Assembly: GCA_913060505.1 (NCBI GenBank)
Contig: CAJXRQ010000004.1
Location: forward strand, 62,001-126,000
Reading direction: 5' to 3'
DNA: 64,000 nucleotides
Source of the DNA: an uncultured Desulfovibrio sp.
GTDB lineage: Bacteria > Desulfobacterota > Desulfovibrionia > Desulfovibrionales > Desulfovibrionaceae
Shown here in pieces: positions 1 through 8,872 of the stretch. The notes below the pieces were generated by a model, which saw only the letters and a program-made list of their open reading frames with translations, did no database searches and was not told the origin of the DNA. The position numbers were made by a program, and so were the translations under genes. Numbering within the stretch: the first letter of the stretch is position 1; each line of letters starts with the position of its first letter.

Positions 1-432
1 CTTGGCCATGTATGCGATTTTGAGCTTGTCTCCAGGGACAATGTCGAAGTGAATAATGGCCGGGGTGTTGTCGCCCGTATTTTTGCGGGTTAGTGGATCG
101 CATGCGGATTTGCGAAGGTAGCCTTCACCGTATCCTTTGCGAACGCCTTTGTTGATAGCGTCCTTGACGTTGCCGCCTTCGACGGTGAGGTCTTCGCCAA
201 TTTCAACGAAGAAGACCGCCAGCCCCGTGTCCTGACACAGAGGCAGTTTCGTTTTCATGGCCAGATCAGCGTTTTCCAACAGTTGCCGGAGCACTTCCTT
301 GGCCGAAGCAGAGTCTTCGTTCGCCATGGCCTGTTCGAATTTGGCCCGAACATCGTCCGGAAGCTCGGTGTTGGCCCGAACACACATGGTGGCAACCGCG
401 TCGATAATGTCTTTTGCTTGGATAGTACGCAT
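1..432 (-). CDS. Fumarate hydratase class I, alpha (N-terminal) subunit, 3' end outside window
   Basis: Interconverts fumarate and malate using a 4Fe-4S cluster. The reading frame starts at ATG 432 with an upstream AGGAAGT ribosome site and stays open to the window edge, giving 144 residues beginning MRTIQAKDIIDAVATMC. The LPLCQDTG segment (Cys66) carries one of the cluster cysteines of oxygen-sensitive class I fumarases. In two-subunit forms this is the alpha part, and a beta subunit would be expected next outside the window. It sits 2 bases after the frdB stop, so fumarase is co-transcribed with fumarate reductase and links the C4-dicarboxylate steps. The C-terminus is unseen, so a single-chain class I enzyme is not excluded. 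Confidence 0.9.
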   Translation of the reverse strand, partial: MRTIQAKDIIDAVATMCVRANTELPDDVRAKFEQAMANEDSASAKEVLRQLLENADLAMKTKLPLCQDTGLAVFFVEIGEDLTVEGGNVKDAINKGVRKGYGEGYLRKSACDPLTRKNTGDNTPAIIHFDIVPGDKLKIAYMAK

Positions 433-434
433 GG

Positions 435-1172
435 CTACTTCCTGAATATTTCCTTGATTGCTGTAATGCCCATCTTACGGCGCAGGAACCCGAGCTGGTT
501 TTGCAGGGGGAGGCCTTTGGGGCAGACGTCTTCGCAGGCCAAAAGGCCCATGCAGCCGAACACGCCGTTGTCATTGCCGATAATTTCAAAGTATTGCTTG
601 TCGGTCCGCTCATCTCGAGGGTCGACCACGAAGCGGGCGATGCGGTTCAGTGCTGCCGCACCCATGAAGTCTTCGCGCAGTCGAGCCGTACCGCAGGCGG
701 AAACGCAACAGCCGCATTCGATGCAGCGTTCCAGCTCATAGATTTGCTCGGCCACGTCATTGTTCATACGCTCTTCTTCCTTGGTGGGGTCGAAGGTCTT
801 GGACGTGTGAACCCAAGATTCCGTTTTCTCGTACATTTCACGGAACCAAACGCCGGTATCCACGGCCAGGTCGCCGATAAGTTTGAACACCGGAAGAGGG
901 TGCAGGACTATTTTGCTGGGTTGGTCCTTGGTCTTGGTCTGGCAGGCTAGGCCTGGGCGACCGTTGATGACCATGGCGCATGCTCCGCAGATGCCAGCCC
1001 GGCAGCAGAAATCGAAAATAAGGCTCGGATCCTGTTCTTCACGAATCCTGTTCAATGCAATGAACAGGGTCATGTTCTGGGTCTCTTCGAGCCGGAAAGT
1101 CTGCATCCGGGGCTGGTCCCCTTCTTTTTGAGGGTTGTACCGGAATATTTCGAATTGAAGTTCTCTACCCAT
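435..1172 (-). CDS. frdB: Fumarate reductase iron-sulfur subunit (FrdB/SdhB)
   Basis: Electron-transfer subunit that passes electrons between the membrane cytochrome b and the flavoprotein. The 245 residues have an N-terminal 2Fe-2S ferredoxin domain, with CRAGICGAC (Cys57, 62, 65) and a later Cys77. A C-terminal dicluster domain follows, with CIECGCCVSAC and CMGLLACEDVCPKGLP for the 4Fe-4S and 3Fe-4S clusters. The start at 1172 has GAGGAAC upstream. It lies between frdA (13-bp gap) and fumarase. The family catalyses both fumarate reduction and succinate oxidation, and sequence alone does not give the direction. Confidence 0.95.
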   Translation of the reverse strand: MGRELQFEIFRYNPQKEGDQPRMQTFRLEETQNMTLFIALNRIREEQDPSLIFDFCCRAGICGACAMVINGRPGLACQTKTKDQPSKIVLHPLPVFKLIGDLAVDTGVWFREMYEKTESWVHTSKTFDPTKEEERMNNDVAEQIYELERCIECGCCVSACGTARLREDFMGAAALNRIARFVVDPRDERTDKQYFEIIGNDNGVFGCMGLLACEDVCPKGLPLQNQLGFLRRKMGITAIKEIFRK

Positions 1173-1185
1173 GATGAGTTCCTCT

Positions 1186-3045
1186 CTACTTGTCCTTCTT
1201 GATCATGCGTTCCTTGACGAATTGCTCATCGGCCGGAATGATCGTGCCGCCGCCGTAGCCGCGTTCTCCCGGAGGAATTTCGAAAACCGGCGAGGCATCT
1301 TCATATTGGAGATCCGGCAGGGTCGCGTCTTCTTTCCAGTAAGCCAGAGTGCGGGTCAGCCATTCGGCGTCATTTCGTTCCGGGAAGTCGACCCTGTTAT
1401 GGGAACCTCGTGATTCCGTACGGTCCAGAGCTCCCTTGGCGATCATCAGAGCCAGTTTGACCTGTCCCTTGATCTTGAGTGCTGCCGCCAGTTCATGGTT
1501 GACGCCCAATCCATCCGATTTAAGTCCGATGTGCCCTGCGCGATCCAGAACTTTCTGCAAGGTTTCCACGGTCTCTTCCAGATCCGGTCCGTTGCGGAAT
1601 ACGAAGCATCCCTTCATGAGTGCTTCCTGCATGTCATTGCGCACATCGTAGACATTTTCCGATCCATTGCGGCCGGATATGAGATCCTGGATGCGCTGCT
1701 CCTGCTTCTTATATTCCTGAGTCACTATGTCTGTCTTGATTTTTGTTTCGTATCCTTCCAGAAACTCGACGATTTTTGCTCCGATGATGCCGCCGGCAAC
1801 AACGGTTTCCGCCAACGAGTTTCCGCCCAGCCTGTTGAAGCCGTGCATATCCCAGCAAGCGACTTCACCGGCGGAGAACAGTCCCTTGAGCCCGTATACC
1901 GCACCGTCCTTGTTGGTGCGTATGCCAGCCATGGTATAGTGCTGGGTGGGCCGTACTGGAATGAGTTCCGTGCGGGGATCAACACCCAGGAAGTGGTGAC
2001 AGATTTCATCGACTTCGCGGAGTTTGGTGGAGATGTGCTTGTCGCCCAAATGCCGGATGTCCAGCCAGAGGTGTTCGCCGTATGCGCTTTTGACGCCTTT
2101 GCCTTCGCGCATATGGTGGGTCATCCATCGGGATACGACATCGCGGGAAGCGAGTTCGGCTTTTTCCGGTTCATAGATGTTCATGAACCGTTCTTCGTTG
2201 ACGTCGAGGAGTGTGCCGCCGTCCCCACGGCAACCTTCGGTAACCAGAATGTCCGTAGGGACGATGCCTGTGGGATGGAATTGAATGGCTTCCGGGTTTC
2301 CGATAGGAACAAGACCGGTATCCATGGCAATGATGTGCCCACCACCGTCACAGATGACGGCATTTGTGGTCGCCTTGTAAATGCGACCGAATCCGCCCGT
2401 GCAAATGGCCGTGGCTTTGGAGATGAATGCTTCCAACTGTCCTGTACGCAGGCATCGGACAATGGCACCCATGCAGGTTTCACCATCATGAAGCAGGGCA
2501 ATCGCTTCCTTGCGGTCCAGTACGTTGATACCCAACTGTGCACAGCGATTATCCATCGTACACATGACTGCGTGCCCTGTTCCGTCCGAAGTGTAGCAGG
2601 TGCGCCATTTCGCTGTGCCGCCAAATGCCCGGGCCGTAATCAAACCTTCATTTTCCGGCTTTTCGTATTTTTCGAATTTCTGGCCGCCCTTGAAATAGAA
2701 TGACTGTCCGGGAACAACCCTGTTCCAGGGGACTCCCCAGTGGGCGAGGCGCCTCATTTCAATGGGAGATGCGTCGGCAAAGAGTCGTGCAACTTCCTGA
2801 TCGCAACCCCAGTCGGAGCCTTTAACGGTATCGCCGAAGTGGATGTCCGGGCAGTCGCCTTCGCCCTTGGCACTGTTGCCGAGGGCCGCTTGCATGCCGC
2901 CTTGTGCGGCTGAAGAATGCGAACGGCGTGCAGGGACAATGGAAAGGCATGTGACGTTGAAGCCTTTTTCAGCCGAGTCGACCGCCACACGTTCACCGGC
3001 AAGGCCTGCGCCGATGACAAGCAGATCGGAGTAATACGTTTGCAT
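1186..3045 (-). CDS. frdA: Fumarate reductase/succinate dehydrogenase flavoprotein subunit
   Basis: Catalytic flavoprotein that binds covalent FAD and the dicarboxylate. I start it at ATG 3045 (MQTYYSDLLVIGAG) because AGGGAGGAAT lies just upstream. A longer in-frame extension overlaps frdC and looks non-coding. The product is 619 residues. The Rossmann GxGxxG is at residues 12-17, and the covalent flavin histidine is His43 in the RSHSSAAQGG segment. The substrate-site HPTG and the late GGNSLAE motif are present. It forms an operon with frdC upstream and frdB and fumarase downstream. Confidence 0.95.
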   Translation of the reverse strand: MQTYYSDLLVIGAGLAGERVAVDSAEKGFNVTCLSIVPARRSHSSAAQGGMQAALGNSAKGEGDCPDIHFGDTVKGSDWGCDQEVARLFADASPIEMRRLAHWGVPWNRVVPGQSFYFKGGQKFEKYEKPENEGLITARAFGGTAKWRTCYTSDGTGHAVMCTMDNRCAQLGINVLDRKEAIALLHDGETCMGAIVRCLRTGQLEAFISKATAICTGGFGRIYKATTNAVICDGGGHIIAMDTGLVPIGNPEAIQFHPTGIVPTDILVTEGCRGDGGTLLDVNEERFMNIYEPEKAELASRDVVSRWMTHHMREGKGVKSAYGEHLWLDIRHLGDKHISTKLREVDEICHHFLGVDPRTELIPVRPTQHYTMAGIRTNKDGAVYGLKGLFSAGEVACWDMHGFNRLGGNSLAETVVAGGIIGAKIVEFLEGYETKIKTDIVTQEYKKQEQRIQDLISGRNGSENVYDVRNDMQEALMKGCFVFRNGPDLEETVETLQKVLDRAGHIGLKSDGLGVNHELAAALKIKGQVKLALMIAKGALDRTESRGSHNRVDFPERNDAEWLTRTLAYWKEDATLPDLQYEDASPVFEIPPGERGYGGGTIIPADEQFVKERMIKKDK

Positions 3046-3058
3046 AAAAGATTCCTCC

Positions 3059-3706
3059 CTAAGCCAAGAACATGAAACGGATAAGGGTAATGATGCCGAT
3101 AACCATGAAGATCGTGAACAGTAAGCCCTCAAGCTTCTTGAAGGCGGCGCGCCCTTCGGATTTGATGAAGCCCCATTTGATGCCGATTCTGTAGAACCCG
3201 ATGCTGACATGCAATTCGACACAGGGAAGCAGGATCAAATAGAAGACGAACCAGAAACCACCCTGAATGCGTGCTGCGGATTTTGCTGCGGTGATGGGCA
3301 AATCTGTAAGCACCACCCACATGTGAATGGCTCCCATAATGAGAATGATCATGGCTGTCACTGCCTGCACAACCCACAGCCATGTGTCCTTGTGATGCAT
3401 CATTTTGGCGTGCTTCCAAATGGTGTCCTGGCCTTCAGCACGGAATGGAATCTTGCGGGCGGCAAGGACGAAATGAAGTAGAAATGCCAGGAAAATTACC
3501 GGGCCGCCCACCTGGGCCATGTAGGTAACCTCAAAGAAGTACGCAATGGCGTTCATGACCTTCGGCGAGATGATGACAGATGAGACCAGAAGCATATGAC
3601 ACCACATGAACAGGATAAGACCTGCTCCTGTAAGCATTTGCATCCAGTCGAGCACTGCATCGCGTTTGGACGGTCGCACGACGTGCAATGTTGCATCCAC
3701 GGACAT
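3059..3706 (-). CDS. frdC: Fumarate reductase cytochrome b subunit
   Basis: Membrane anchor with heme b that exchanges electrons with the menaquinone pool. The start at ATG 3706 (MSVDATLHVV) is set by AAAAGGAGAT upstream, giving 215 residues. Five hydrophobic segments are visible, at about residues 20-48, 62-85, 110-135, 155-180 and 192-215. Histidines in several of them (WCHML, LLHFVL, HMWVV, ELHVSIG) suit di-heme coordination. This matches the single-polypeptide cytochrome b of Wolinella/Desulfovibrio-type enzymes. It is the first gene of the operon. Confidence 0.92.
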   Translation of the reverse strand: MSVDATLHVVRPSKRDAVLDWMQMLTGAGLILFMWCHMLLVSSVIISPKVMNAIAYFFEVTYMAQVGGPVIFLAFLLHFVLAARKIPFRAEGQDTIWKHAKMMHHKDTWLWVVQAVTAMIILIMGAIHMWVVLTDLPITAAKSAARIQGGFWFVFYLILLPCVELHVSIGFYRIGIKWGFIKSEGRAAFKKLEGLLFTIFMVIGIITLIRFMFLA

Positions 3707-3724
3707 AGCAATCTCCTTTTTTGC

Positions 3725-3736
3725 GGGAATATTCCC
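3725..3736. promoter_or_regulatory. Palindrome GGGAATATTCCC in the frdC leader
   Basis: A perfect 12-bp palindrome that extends by GC pairing to about 17 bp. It lies about 20 bases upstream of the frdC start codon and next to its ribosome-binding site on the minus strand. It could be a repressor operator or a short mRNA hairpin affecting translation of the fumarate reductase operon. Only the symmetry is seen, and no regulator is assigned. Confidence 0.35.
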
Positions 3737-4922
3737 CGCCGGTTGAGGGATGTTGCCAGGGCGCACTCATAGATTTCCGCATAAAAGTTCATGCAGCGTT
3801 GCGACACCGCTGTCAACGAAACCAATGGCCGTCATCCAGCATCCGGCGCAGGCCTTTGGGGGACACGCCGGATGTCGTATTAGTTACCGGTCTTAAGCCC
3901 GGGAAGGGCTTTCTTGGATCTGTTGAGACGTATGTTCTTGTGTCGGAAAGAGTTGGTCTTGGTCAGACGCTGTGCAACTATGATAACGGTGCAGAGCGCG
4001 TTTTCGGATTTGCGCCGTTTAAGCATTATCGTCCGTTCAGGAATCGATGGGGAGGCGGATGACGGAACCGGACGGCCCTGCACAGCTCGGAGCAGGGCGC
4101 GGCTACAGTGCGTACTTGCTCCGGCAGCAATGCGCCTTAGCCCTCTTGGGAGGCGATTGGAGGCGATGAGGGAAGGAATGCGGCGCACTATATTGCGGTG
4201 TGTATGCTTCCCCCCGCTGATAGATATGGTTTTGCTGGATTGTTTTTTTGTAGGCCTGTCTGATGAGCCGCGCTGGGATACCCCTCTATCTTTCCACCGG
4301 GGCGCGTGTTGGCTGTTGGCGGCAGAGGAGGCGGTGTGCATGGCAGCTTTCCCCCGTGCTCGGGGGCAGGAGTGTGCAGGATTCATAACTGTCCACCTTT
4401 CCGGAGGTCCGGATATTACAGTATGAGAGGCCCAAAAATTCCAGTAGTGCATTTACATTTTTGGAAAAACCGTGATGGGTAATTTGCAAGAATGTAAACT
4501 TGATTTTTCTTGTAGCACGGCTTAATTGAACGGTCAATCAATTCTGGAAAAATCCTTGACAACTTTTCGTTTTTTTGGCGTTTTATTAAACTTTTTTTCT
4601 AGTATATCCTTTTGAATTTCATTCGTTTTTTGTTGTTTTCCCGATATTGCAAGCTTTGCGTGGGCGCAAAACGTCTGATTCATTTATACTATAATGATAC
4701 GAAATAAAAGGACAAATATACGGGGCTCGCTATGTCGAAAAAATTGATTTGGGCTTGAATTAAGTGTTTACCCATATTACTGCAATACTGCCCCCTTCGC
4801 TGGATTCTTCGGATTATGAGAAGTGACGAAATGGGTACAGATCGTTTAAGGGAGTTTGCTGATGTAATAACGGAAGCACTCTTTTCTCTGCCTGAAGGAA
4901 TGGGGACAGTGAGCAAATAGTT
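3737..4922. other. 1.2-kb gene-free region between frd operon and tetR
   Basis: Both strands carry open frames of 170-190 codons between about 3880 and 4450. Their products are rich in Arg, Ser and Cys, lack recognisable domains and have no convincing ribosome site, so I do not call genes. From about 4440 the DNA turns AT-rich with several TTGACA- and TATAAT-like words (for example TATAAT at 4690-4695), consistent with promoters for tetR. A TetR-type dyad lies at 4525-4538. Nothing else is recognised. Confidence 0.5.
4525..4538. promoter_or_regulatory. Candidate TetR-family operator (ATTGA-ACGG-TCAAT)
   Basis: Two 5-bp arms, ATTGA and TCAAT, flank a 4-bp centre, with a further TCAAT directly downstream. 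The size and form resemble operators of TetR-family repressors. The site is about 390 bases upstream of the TetR gene in the AT-rich promoter region. The assignment rests only on dyad symmetry and proximity. Confidence 0.3.
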
Positions 4923-5495
4923 ATGACAAAGAAAGAAAAAATTCTCGTTGCCGCGCAGGCAGCCTTTGCCAAGTATGGCTACGCAGGGACAACCATGAAA
5001 ATGGTCGCGGAGATGGCCGGTGTCGCTTCCGGTCTGGTTTCGCATTATTATGGAAGCAAAGAACATTTGTTCATGGTCGCAGGGCAGGAGATGGTCGATA
5101 CCATGCTCAAGGTTCTACGAGCCAAAGTGCGTGATGCCAGCTCCGGACGAAGCGCTGTGGGGCTTTTTGTCAAAGCCTATCTTGATTTCACTCTCCAGCA
5201 TCAGGAAACCTTTCCCACATTGATCCGTTGTTCGCCTTTCAGTGACGACAATCCTGATCTTGATCGGGAAAAGATAGGCAGAAAGTTCTCTGAATTGATT
5301 CGGGAGTTGGCCGATCATATCCAGCGCGGCATTGACGATGGTTCCATCCGGGATGTGCCTGTCGAAGAAACGGCTTTCATGATTTACGGCAGCATGATCG
5401 GTGCGGTGAGAACCATGTTCCTGACCCCTTATGATGTGCCGGGGCTCTATGAAGAGGCTTGCCAGTTCGTCATGCGCAGCCTTGCTGCGGAATAA
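4923..5495 (+). CDS. TetR-family transcriptional regulator
   Basis: A one-component DNA-binding repressor of 190 residues. The N-terminal HTH spans about residues 8-55, with the family-typical FAKYGYAGTTMKMVAEMAGV followed by the YYGSKEHLF recognition and hinge segment. The remainder is the helical ligand-binding and dimer domain. It lies 20 bases upstream of the MFS-ApbE fusion gene and probably autoregulates the pair through the upstream AT-rich region. The ligand cannot be read from the sequence. Confidence 0.9.
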   Translation: MTKKEKILVAAQAAFAKYGYAGTTMKMVAEMAGVASGLVSHYYGSKEHLFMVAGQEMVDTMLKVLRAKVRDASSGRSAVGLFVKAYLDFTLQHQETFPTLIRCSPFSDDNPDLDREKIGRKFSELIRELADHIQRGIDDGSIRDVPVEETAFMIYGSMIGAVRTMFLTPYDVPGLYEEACQFVMRSLAAE

Positions 5496-5515
5496 GAGTC
5501 TTCGGAGGATTCCTC

Positions 5516-7693
5516 GTGACGGGCAATGTCGGCTCTCGCCGTCTCATCATTTTTTCCATTATGGGTGGAGGGTTCGCTACCACTCTTGGGCTTGGAGCAC
5601 TTTCCTTTGTGCTGCCTTTGTTTGGCCTTGATACCAGCCTTGGTGACATTTGGATCGGGTCAGCTTTTTCTGCCTATTTTTTGGCTCGCCTCATTCTCGC
5701 TCCTCTGGCGGGGATGTGGGCTGATCGGTTTGGAGCAAAACACGTGCTGGTCGGTGCTGCACTGAGCGGTGTATTCCTTCCCTTGACCCATTTTCTTTTT
5801 ACGGGCCCCCAGTGGCTTTTTTTCATTCAATTTCTTCTCGGTATTTCTGGTGGGCTGATTCGTCCGGTGAGTATGGCGGTCATTGGTTCCCTGGGGGAAA
5901 AATCATCAAAGGCACGTAACTTTGGCTTGCATGCTGCGCTTATGAATGCCGCCTTCTTTTTGGGGCCTGTTCTGGGTGGGGTATTGTATTTCAATCGATC
6001 CTTTGTCCCTGTCGTCATTTTTCTCTGTCTGACAATGGCCGTTGCTGCAGGACTGTTTTATGCGCTTGTGCCGGGAGGATTGTTGACCTTGGCTCACCAT
6101 GAAATTGAGCAGGGGCGACATGACTCTTTCGCCCGTCCCGAAAAGACAGGATTGTTTGAATTGCTTTTGGCCATTGGTGGCAGAACCGCCGGGATTGGGG
6201 CTTTGCTTACTTTTCTTCCAATCTTGCTTGCCCGTCACTTCTATGAAAATCCTTTGGCGGTTGGTCTCGTGACCTCCGTACCTAGTCTTGTGGCCTGTGT
6301 CGGTCTGGCTCTTTTTTCAGGCCGTATGGCTTGGCGTAACAAAGGTCTGGTTGCCGGCATTGGCATGATTCTCAGCTCATTATGCATGTTTTTTATGGGA
6401 AACTGCTCTGAGGTTTGGCTATTCGTGCTGCTTGGCGCTGGCGTAGGTTTCGGGCGAGTTGTGTCCGTGCCGGTGTCCATGGAGTTGGCTTCTTTGTCGG
6501 GTGTTGCACAGGGGCGAGTTTTTGGACTTGCCAACGGCACAGCTTCTGCCGGGTTTGTTTTGGGGCCTTTGGTTGGTGGTGTAGTGGCTGCGGCATATGC
6601 CGACCTGGGGCCTGTCTTTCAGCTTTTTGGACTTGCCGGTATTGCGTTGTGTCTGCCGTTAGTTGCCGTAGCCCTGATCCCGAGGGTTTATCCGCGGGGA
6701 ATGGGCTTGGTCGTCGGAATTTTTCTTATGGCCGGAGTCTTGGGATTCGGCATTTGGGCACATCCCCGGGCCGAGAACGGAAAGAACAATATCTATACGT
6801 ATGGCGGAGCCGCCATGGGGACCATGTTTCATCTTACGTTGGAGGCTCCGAATAAGGATGTTGCTGACACCGCAGCCCGCAAAGCCCGAAAGACCATTGC
6901 GGCTTTGCAGCGTGATTTTGATTTTCGTAATAGATACGGCTCCATTGGTCGGGTTAATCTTCATGCCGGAGGTCGTGGCGCGCGTATTTCCGAACGGGCT
7001 TTTGCCTTGCTCGGCCGTGCTCTGGACATGGGGGGAAAAACTGATGGACTTTTCGACGTGACCGTTGGGGCGGTCACCGTGACTCCGCTTTATTTTGCCC
7101 GAAGCGAACGTGTTGCCGAGACTAAGCGGAACCTGATCGACTATCGTTTGGTCCGCATGGACCCGAAAACGTTGAACGTGACGTTGCCCAAGCTGGGGAT
7201 GGCCATTGACCTTGGTGGAATTGCCAAGGGCGCAGTTATAGATGGTGCTGTCGCTGTTTTACGAAAAAGTGGCATTACGGCTGGGATTGTGGAGGCTGGA
7301 GGCGATTTTTATTGTTTTGGCGATCGGCTCTGGACCGTTGGTATACGGCATCCCCGCGAAGAACGTTTGCTTGGCAATATTCGTGTACGGGAAAAGGGGG
7401 TTTGCGGTTCTGGAGACTATTATCAGTACGTTGTGGAAGTTCAAAATGGACATGAGGCAAGAAGGCACCATATCCTCGACATTGCCACAATGCATTCCGC
7501 AAACCGTAGCGTTGGGGTTACCGTTGTGGCGGAAAATGCGGAACGTGCCGATGCGTTGGCTACGACCATGCTTATTGCCGGGCCCGGACAGGGAGGGGGG
7601 CTCTTGAAAAAGTTCTTCCCAGGAGCATCCGCTTTATGGGTTCTTCCAGATCTTTCCGTTCAGGCTTCCGAGAATTTTCCCGCACTTGAATAA
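5516..7693 (+). CDS. MFS transporter fused to ApbE-type FAD:protein FMN transferase
   Basis: A 725-residue two-part protein. I chose GTG 5516 because CGGAGGA sits 5 bases upstream and an earlier frame start overlaps tetR. Residues about 8-400 form a 12-helix major facilitator permease, with a typical loop after helix 2 (GMWADRFGAKHV). A further hydrophobic stretch, GMGLVVGIFLMAGVLGFGIW, leads into an ApbE domain from about residue 425. ApbE hallmarks are GTMFHLTLEA, FDVTVG, DLGGIAKGAVIDGA, EAGGDFYCFG, VCGSGDYYQY, HHILD and the Mg/FAD-site segment ADALATTMLIAGP. ApbE enzymes attach FMN to Thr/Ser of exported flavoproteins. Here the usual lipoprotein anchor is replaced by the permease. Transport substrate and flavinylation target are unknown. 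Confidence 0.88.
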   Translation: MTGNVGSRRLIIFSIMGGGFATTLGLGALSFVLPLFGLDTSLGDIWIGSAFSAYFLARLILAPLAGMWADRFGAKHVLVGAALSGVFLPLTHFLFTGPQWLFFIQFLLGISGGLIRPVSMAVIGSLGEKSSKARNFGLHAALMNAAFFLGPVLGGVLYFNRSFVPVVIFLCLTMAVAAGLFYALVPGGLLTLAHHEIEQGRHDSFARPEKTGLFELLLAIGGRTAGIGALLTFLPILLARHFYENPLAVGLVTSVPSLVACVGLALFSGRMAWRNKGLVAGIGMILSSLCMFFMGNCSEVWLFVLLGAGVGFGRVVSVPVSMELASLSGVAQGRVFGLANGTASAGFVLGPLVGGVVAAAYADLGPVFQLFGLAGIALCLPLVAVALIPRVYPRGMGLVVGIFLMAGVLGFGIWAHPRAENGKNNIYTYGGAAMGTMFHLTLEAPNKDVADTAARKARKTIAALQRDFDFRNRYGSIGRVNLHAGGRGARISERAFALLGRALDMGGKTDGLFDVTVGAVTVTPLYFARSERVAETKRNLIDYRLVRMDPKTLNVTLPKLGMAIDLGGIAKGAVIDGAVAVLRKSGITAGIVEAGGDFYCFGDRLWTVGIRHPREERLLGNIRVREKGVCGSGDYYQYVVEVQNGHEARRHHILDIATMHSANRSVGVTVVAENAERADALATTMLIAGPGQGGGLLKKFFPGASALWVLPDLSVQASENFPALE

Positions 7694-8091
7694 TAACATT
7701 CGAAAAAGAATCATTTTTTTTTCGTTGATATACTGCTTTTGTGTTAAATATTATGTTTCCCATACCTTTTTTGCAAAAAAGTATACGATCCTTCTTTTTT
7801 GTGTATAATCTGTCGGTGGTGTCAGAAAAGAATGAAGTTAGCGCCTGCCAATGGTTTTGATTTGGGTTAGGCCGATTCCCTTTTTTTGGGGTTTTATTTG
7901 TTTGATTACATTTATGAAAACAAATTGGGAGTAAAGATTATAATTTGTCTGTTACCTTGACTTTTTTGCAACTACAAAGCATAAGAGTTGGTCTACGCTG
8001 GATACTTCCCGGCCACAGGTAATTGCACTACATTCGTCGTGCTTTTTTTTGGTCAGGGTTGTCACATATCTTTCTTTGGGAGTTTAATTCT
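7694..8091 (+). other. AT-rich leader upstream of the amino-acid ABC operon
   Basis: About 400 bases without a supported gene. The first part has T-runs after the MFS-ApbE stop that may weakly terminate, and a TATAAT word at 7804-7809 lacks a good -35. The best promoter is at 7957-7985. The last 100 bases would be the untranslated leader of the transporter operon. No riboswitch fold was recognised. Confidence 0.45.
7957..7985 (+). promoter_or_regulatory. Candidate sigma-70 promoter for the ABC operon
   Basis: TTGACT at 7957-7962 and CATAAG at 7980-7985 are separated by 17 bases, close to the vegetative consensus. Transcription would start near 7992, about 100 bases before the ATPase start codon. 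Confidence 0.45.
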
Positions 8092-8820
8092 ATGGCAATG
8101 ATTGAAGTGAACAAGCTTCATAAGTGGTACGGTGATTTTCACGTACTGCAAGGTATTTCGGAGAATGTCGAAAAGGGTGAAGTTTTGGTTATTTGTGGTC
8201 CGTCCGGGTCCGGGAAGAGCACCTTCATCCGGTGCATCAACCGGCTTGAGGACTACCAAAAGGGTACCGTCTTTTTTGACGGAAAGGATATTCATGACAA
8301 GGGTGTGGATATCAATAAACTGAGGGCTGAAATCGGCATCGTTTTTCAGCAGTTTAACCTTTACCCCCACCTGACGGTTCTCAAAAATGTTACTTTGGCC
8401 CCCATCAAGGTCAAGAATGCCCCCCGCGAAGAGGCGGAAAAACTGGCACTGAGTTTGCTTGAACGAGTCGGAATTCATGACCAGGCCCATAAGTATCCCG
8501 CTGAATTGTCGGGAGGGCAGCAGCAACGAGTGGCAATTGCGCGTTCTTTGGCAATGAAACCGAAGGTTATGCTTTTTGACGAGCCTACTTCAGCTCTTGA
8601 TCCGGAAATGATTAACGAAGTCCTCAATGTCATGAAGGATCTGGCCCGTGAAGGAATGACCATGTTGTGTGTGACACACGAAATGGGATTTGCTCGCGAA
8701 GTGGCCGATAGGGTAATTTTCATGGATGGGGGCGTTGTTGTGGAACAAGCTCCGCCAGATGAATTCTTCAGCAACCCCACGCACGAGAGAACAAAGGCTT
8801 TCCTTAAGGAAATCCTATAA
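8092..8820 (+). CDS. Polar amino-acid ABC transporter, ATP-binding protein (GlnQ/AapP type)
   Basis: The 242-residue ATPase energises uptake through the two downstream permeases. Walker A is GPSGSGKST, the signature is [15 protein letters not shown], Walker B is [14 protein letters not shown], and the switch histidine is in CVTHEMGFA. The start at ATG 8092 follows GGGAG; an upstream in-frame ATG lacks a ribosome site. It is first in the order ATPase, binding protein, permease, permease. It closely resembles the ATPase at 53713-54441, so the two systems are paralogous. Confidence 0.95.
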   Translation: MAMIEVNKLHKWYGDFHVLQGISENVEKGEVLVICGPSGSGKSTFIRCINRLEDYQKGTVFFDGKDIHDKGVDINKLRAEIGIVFQQFNLYPHLTVLKNVTLAPIKVKNAPREEAEKLALSLLERVGIHDQAHKYPAELSGGQQQRVAIARSLAMKPKVMLFDEPTSALDPEMINEVLNVMKDLAREGMTMLCVTHEMGFAREVADRVIFMDGGVVVEQAPPDEFFSNPTHERTKAFLKEIL

Positions 8821-8872
8821 TAGAACGATTGTCGCTACTTGCAAATGAAAAGTTAATTGAGGAGGTTAACTC

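Noticed and set aside
1495-2703. A 402-codon plus-strand frame
   Set aside because: Antisense to frdA; no recognisable protein and no ribosome site.
3880-4452. Overlapping 170-190-codon frames on both strands in the frd-tetR gap
   Set aside because: Low-complexity Arg/Ser/Cys-rich products, no ribosome sites, and equal openness on both strands suggest composition rather than coding.
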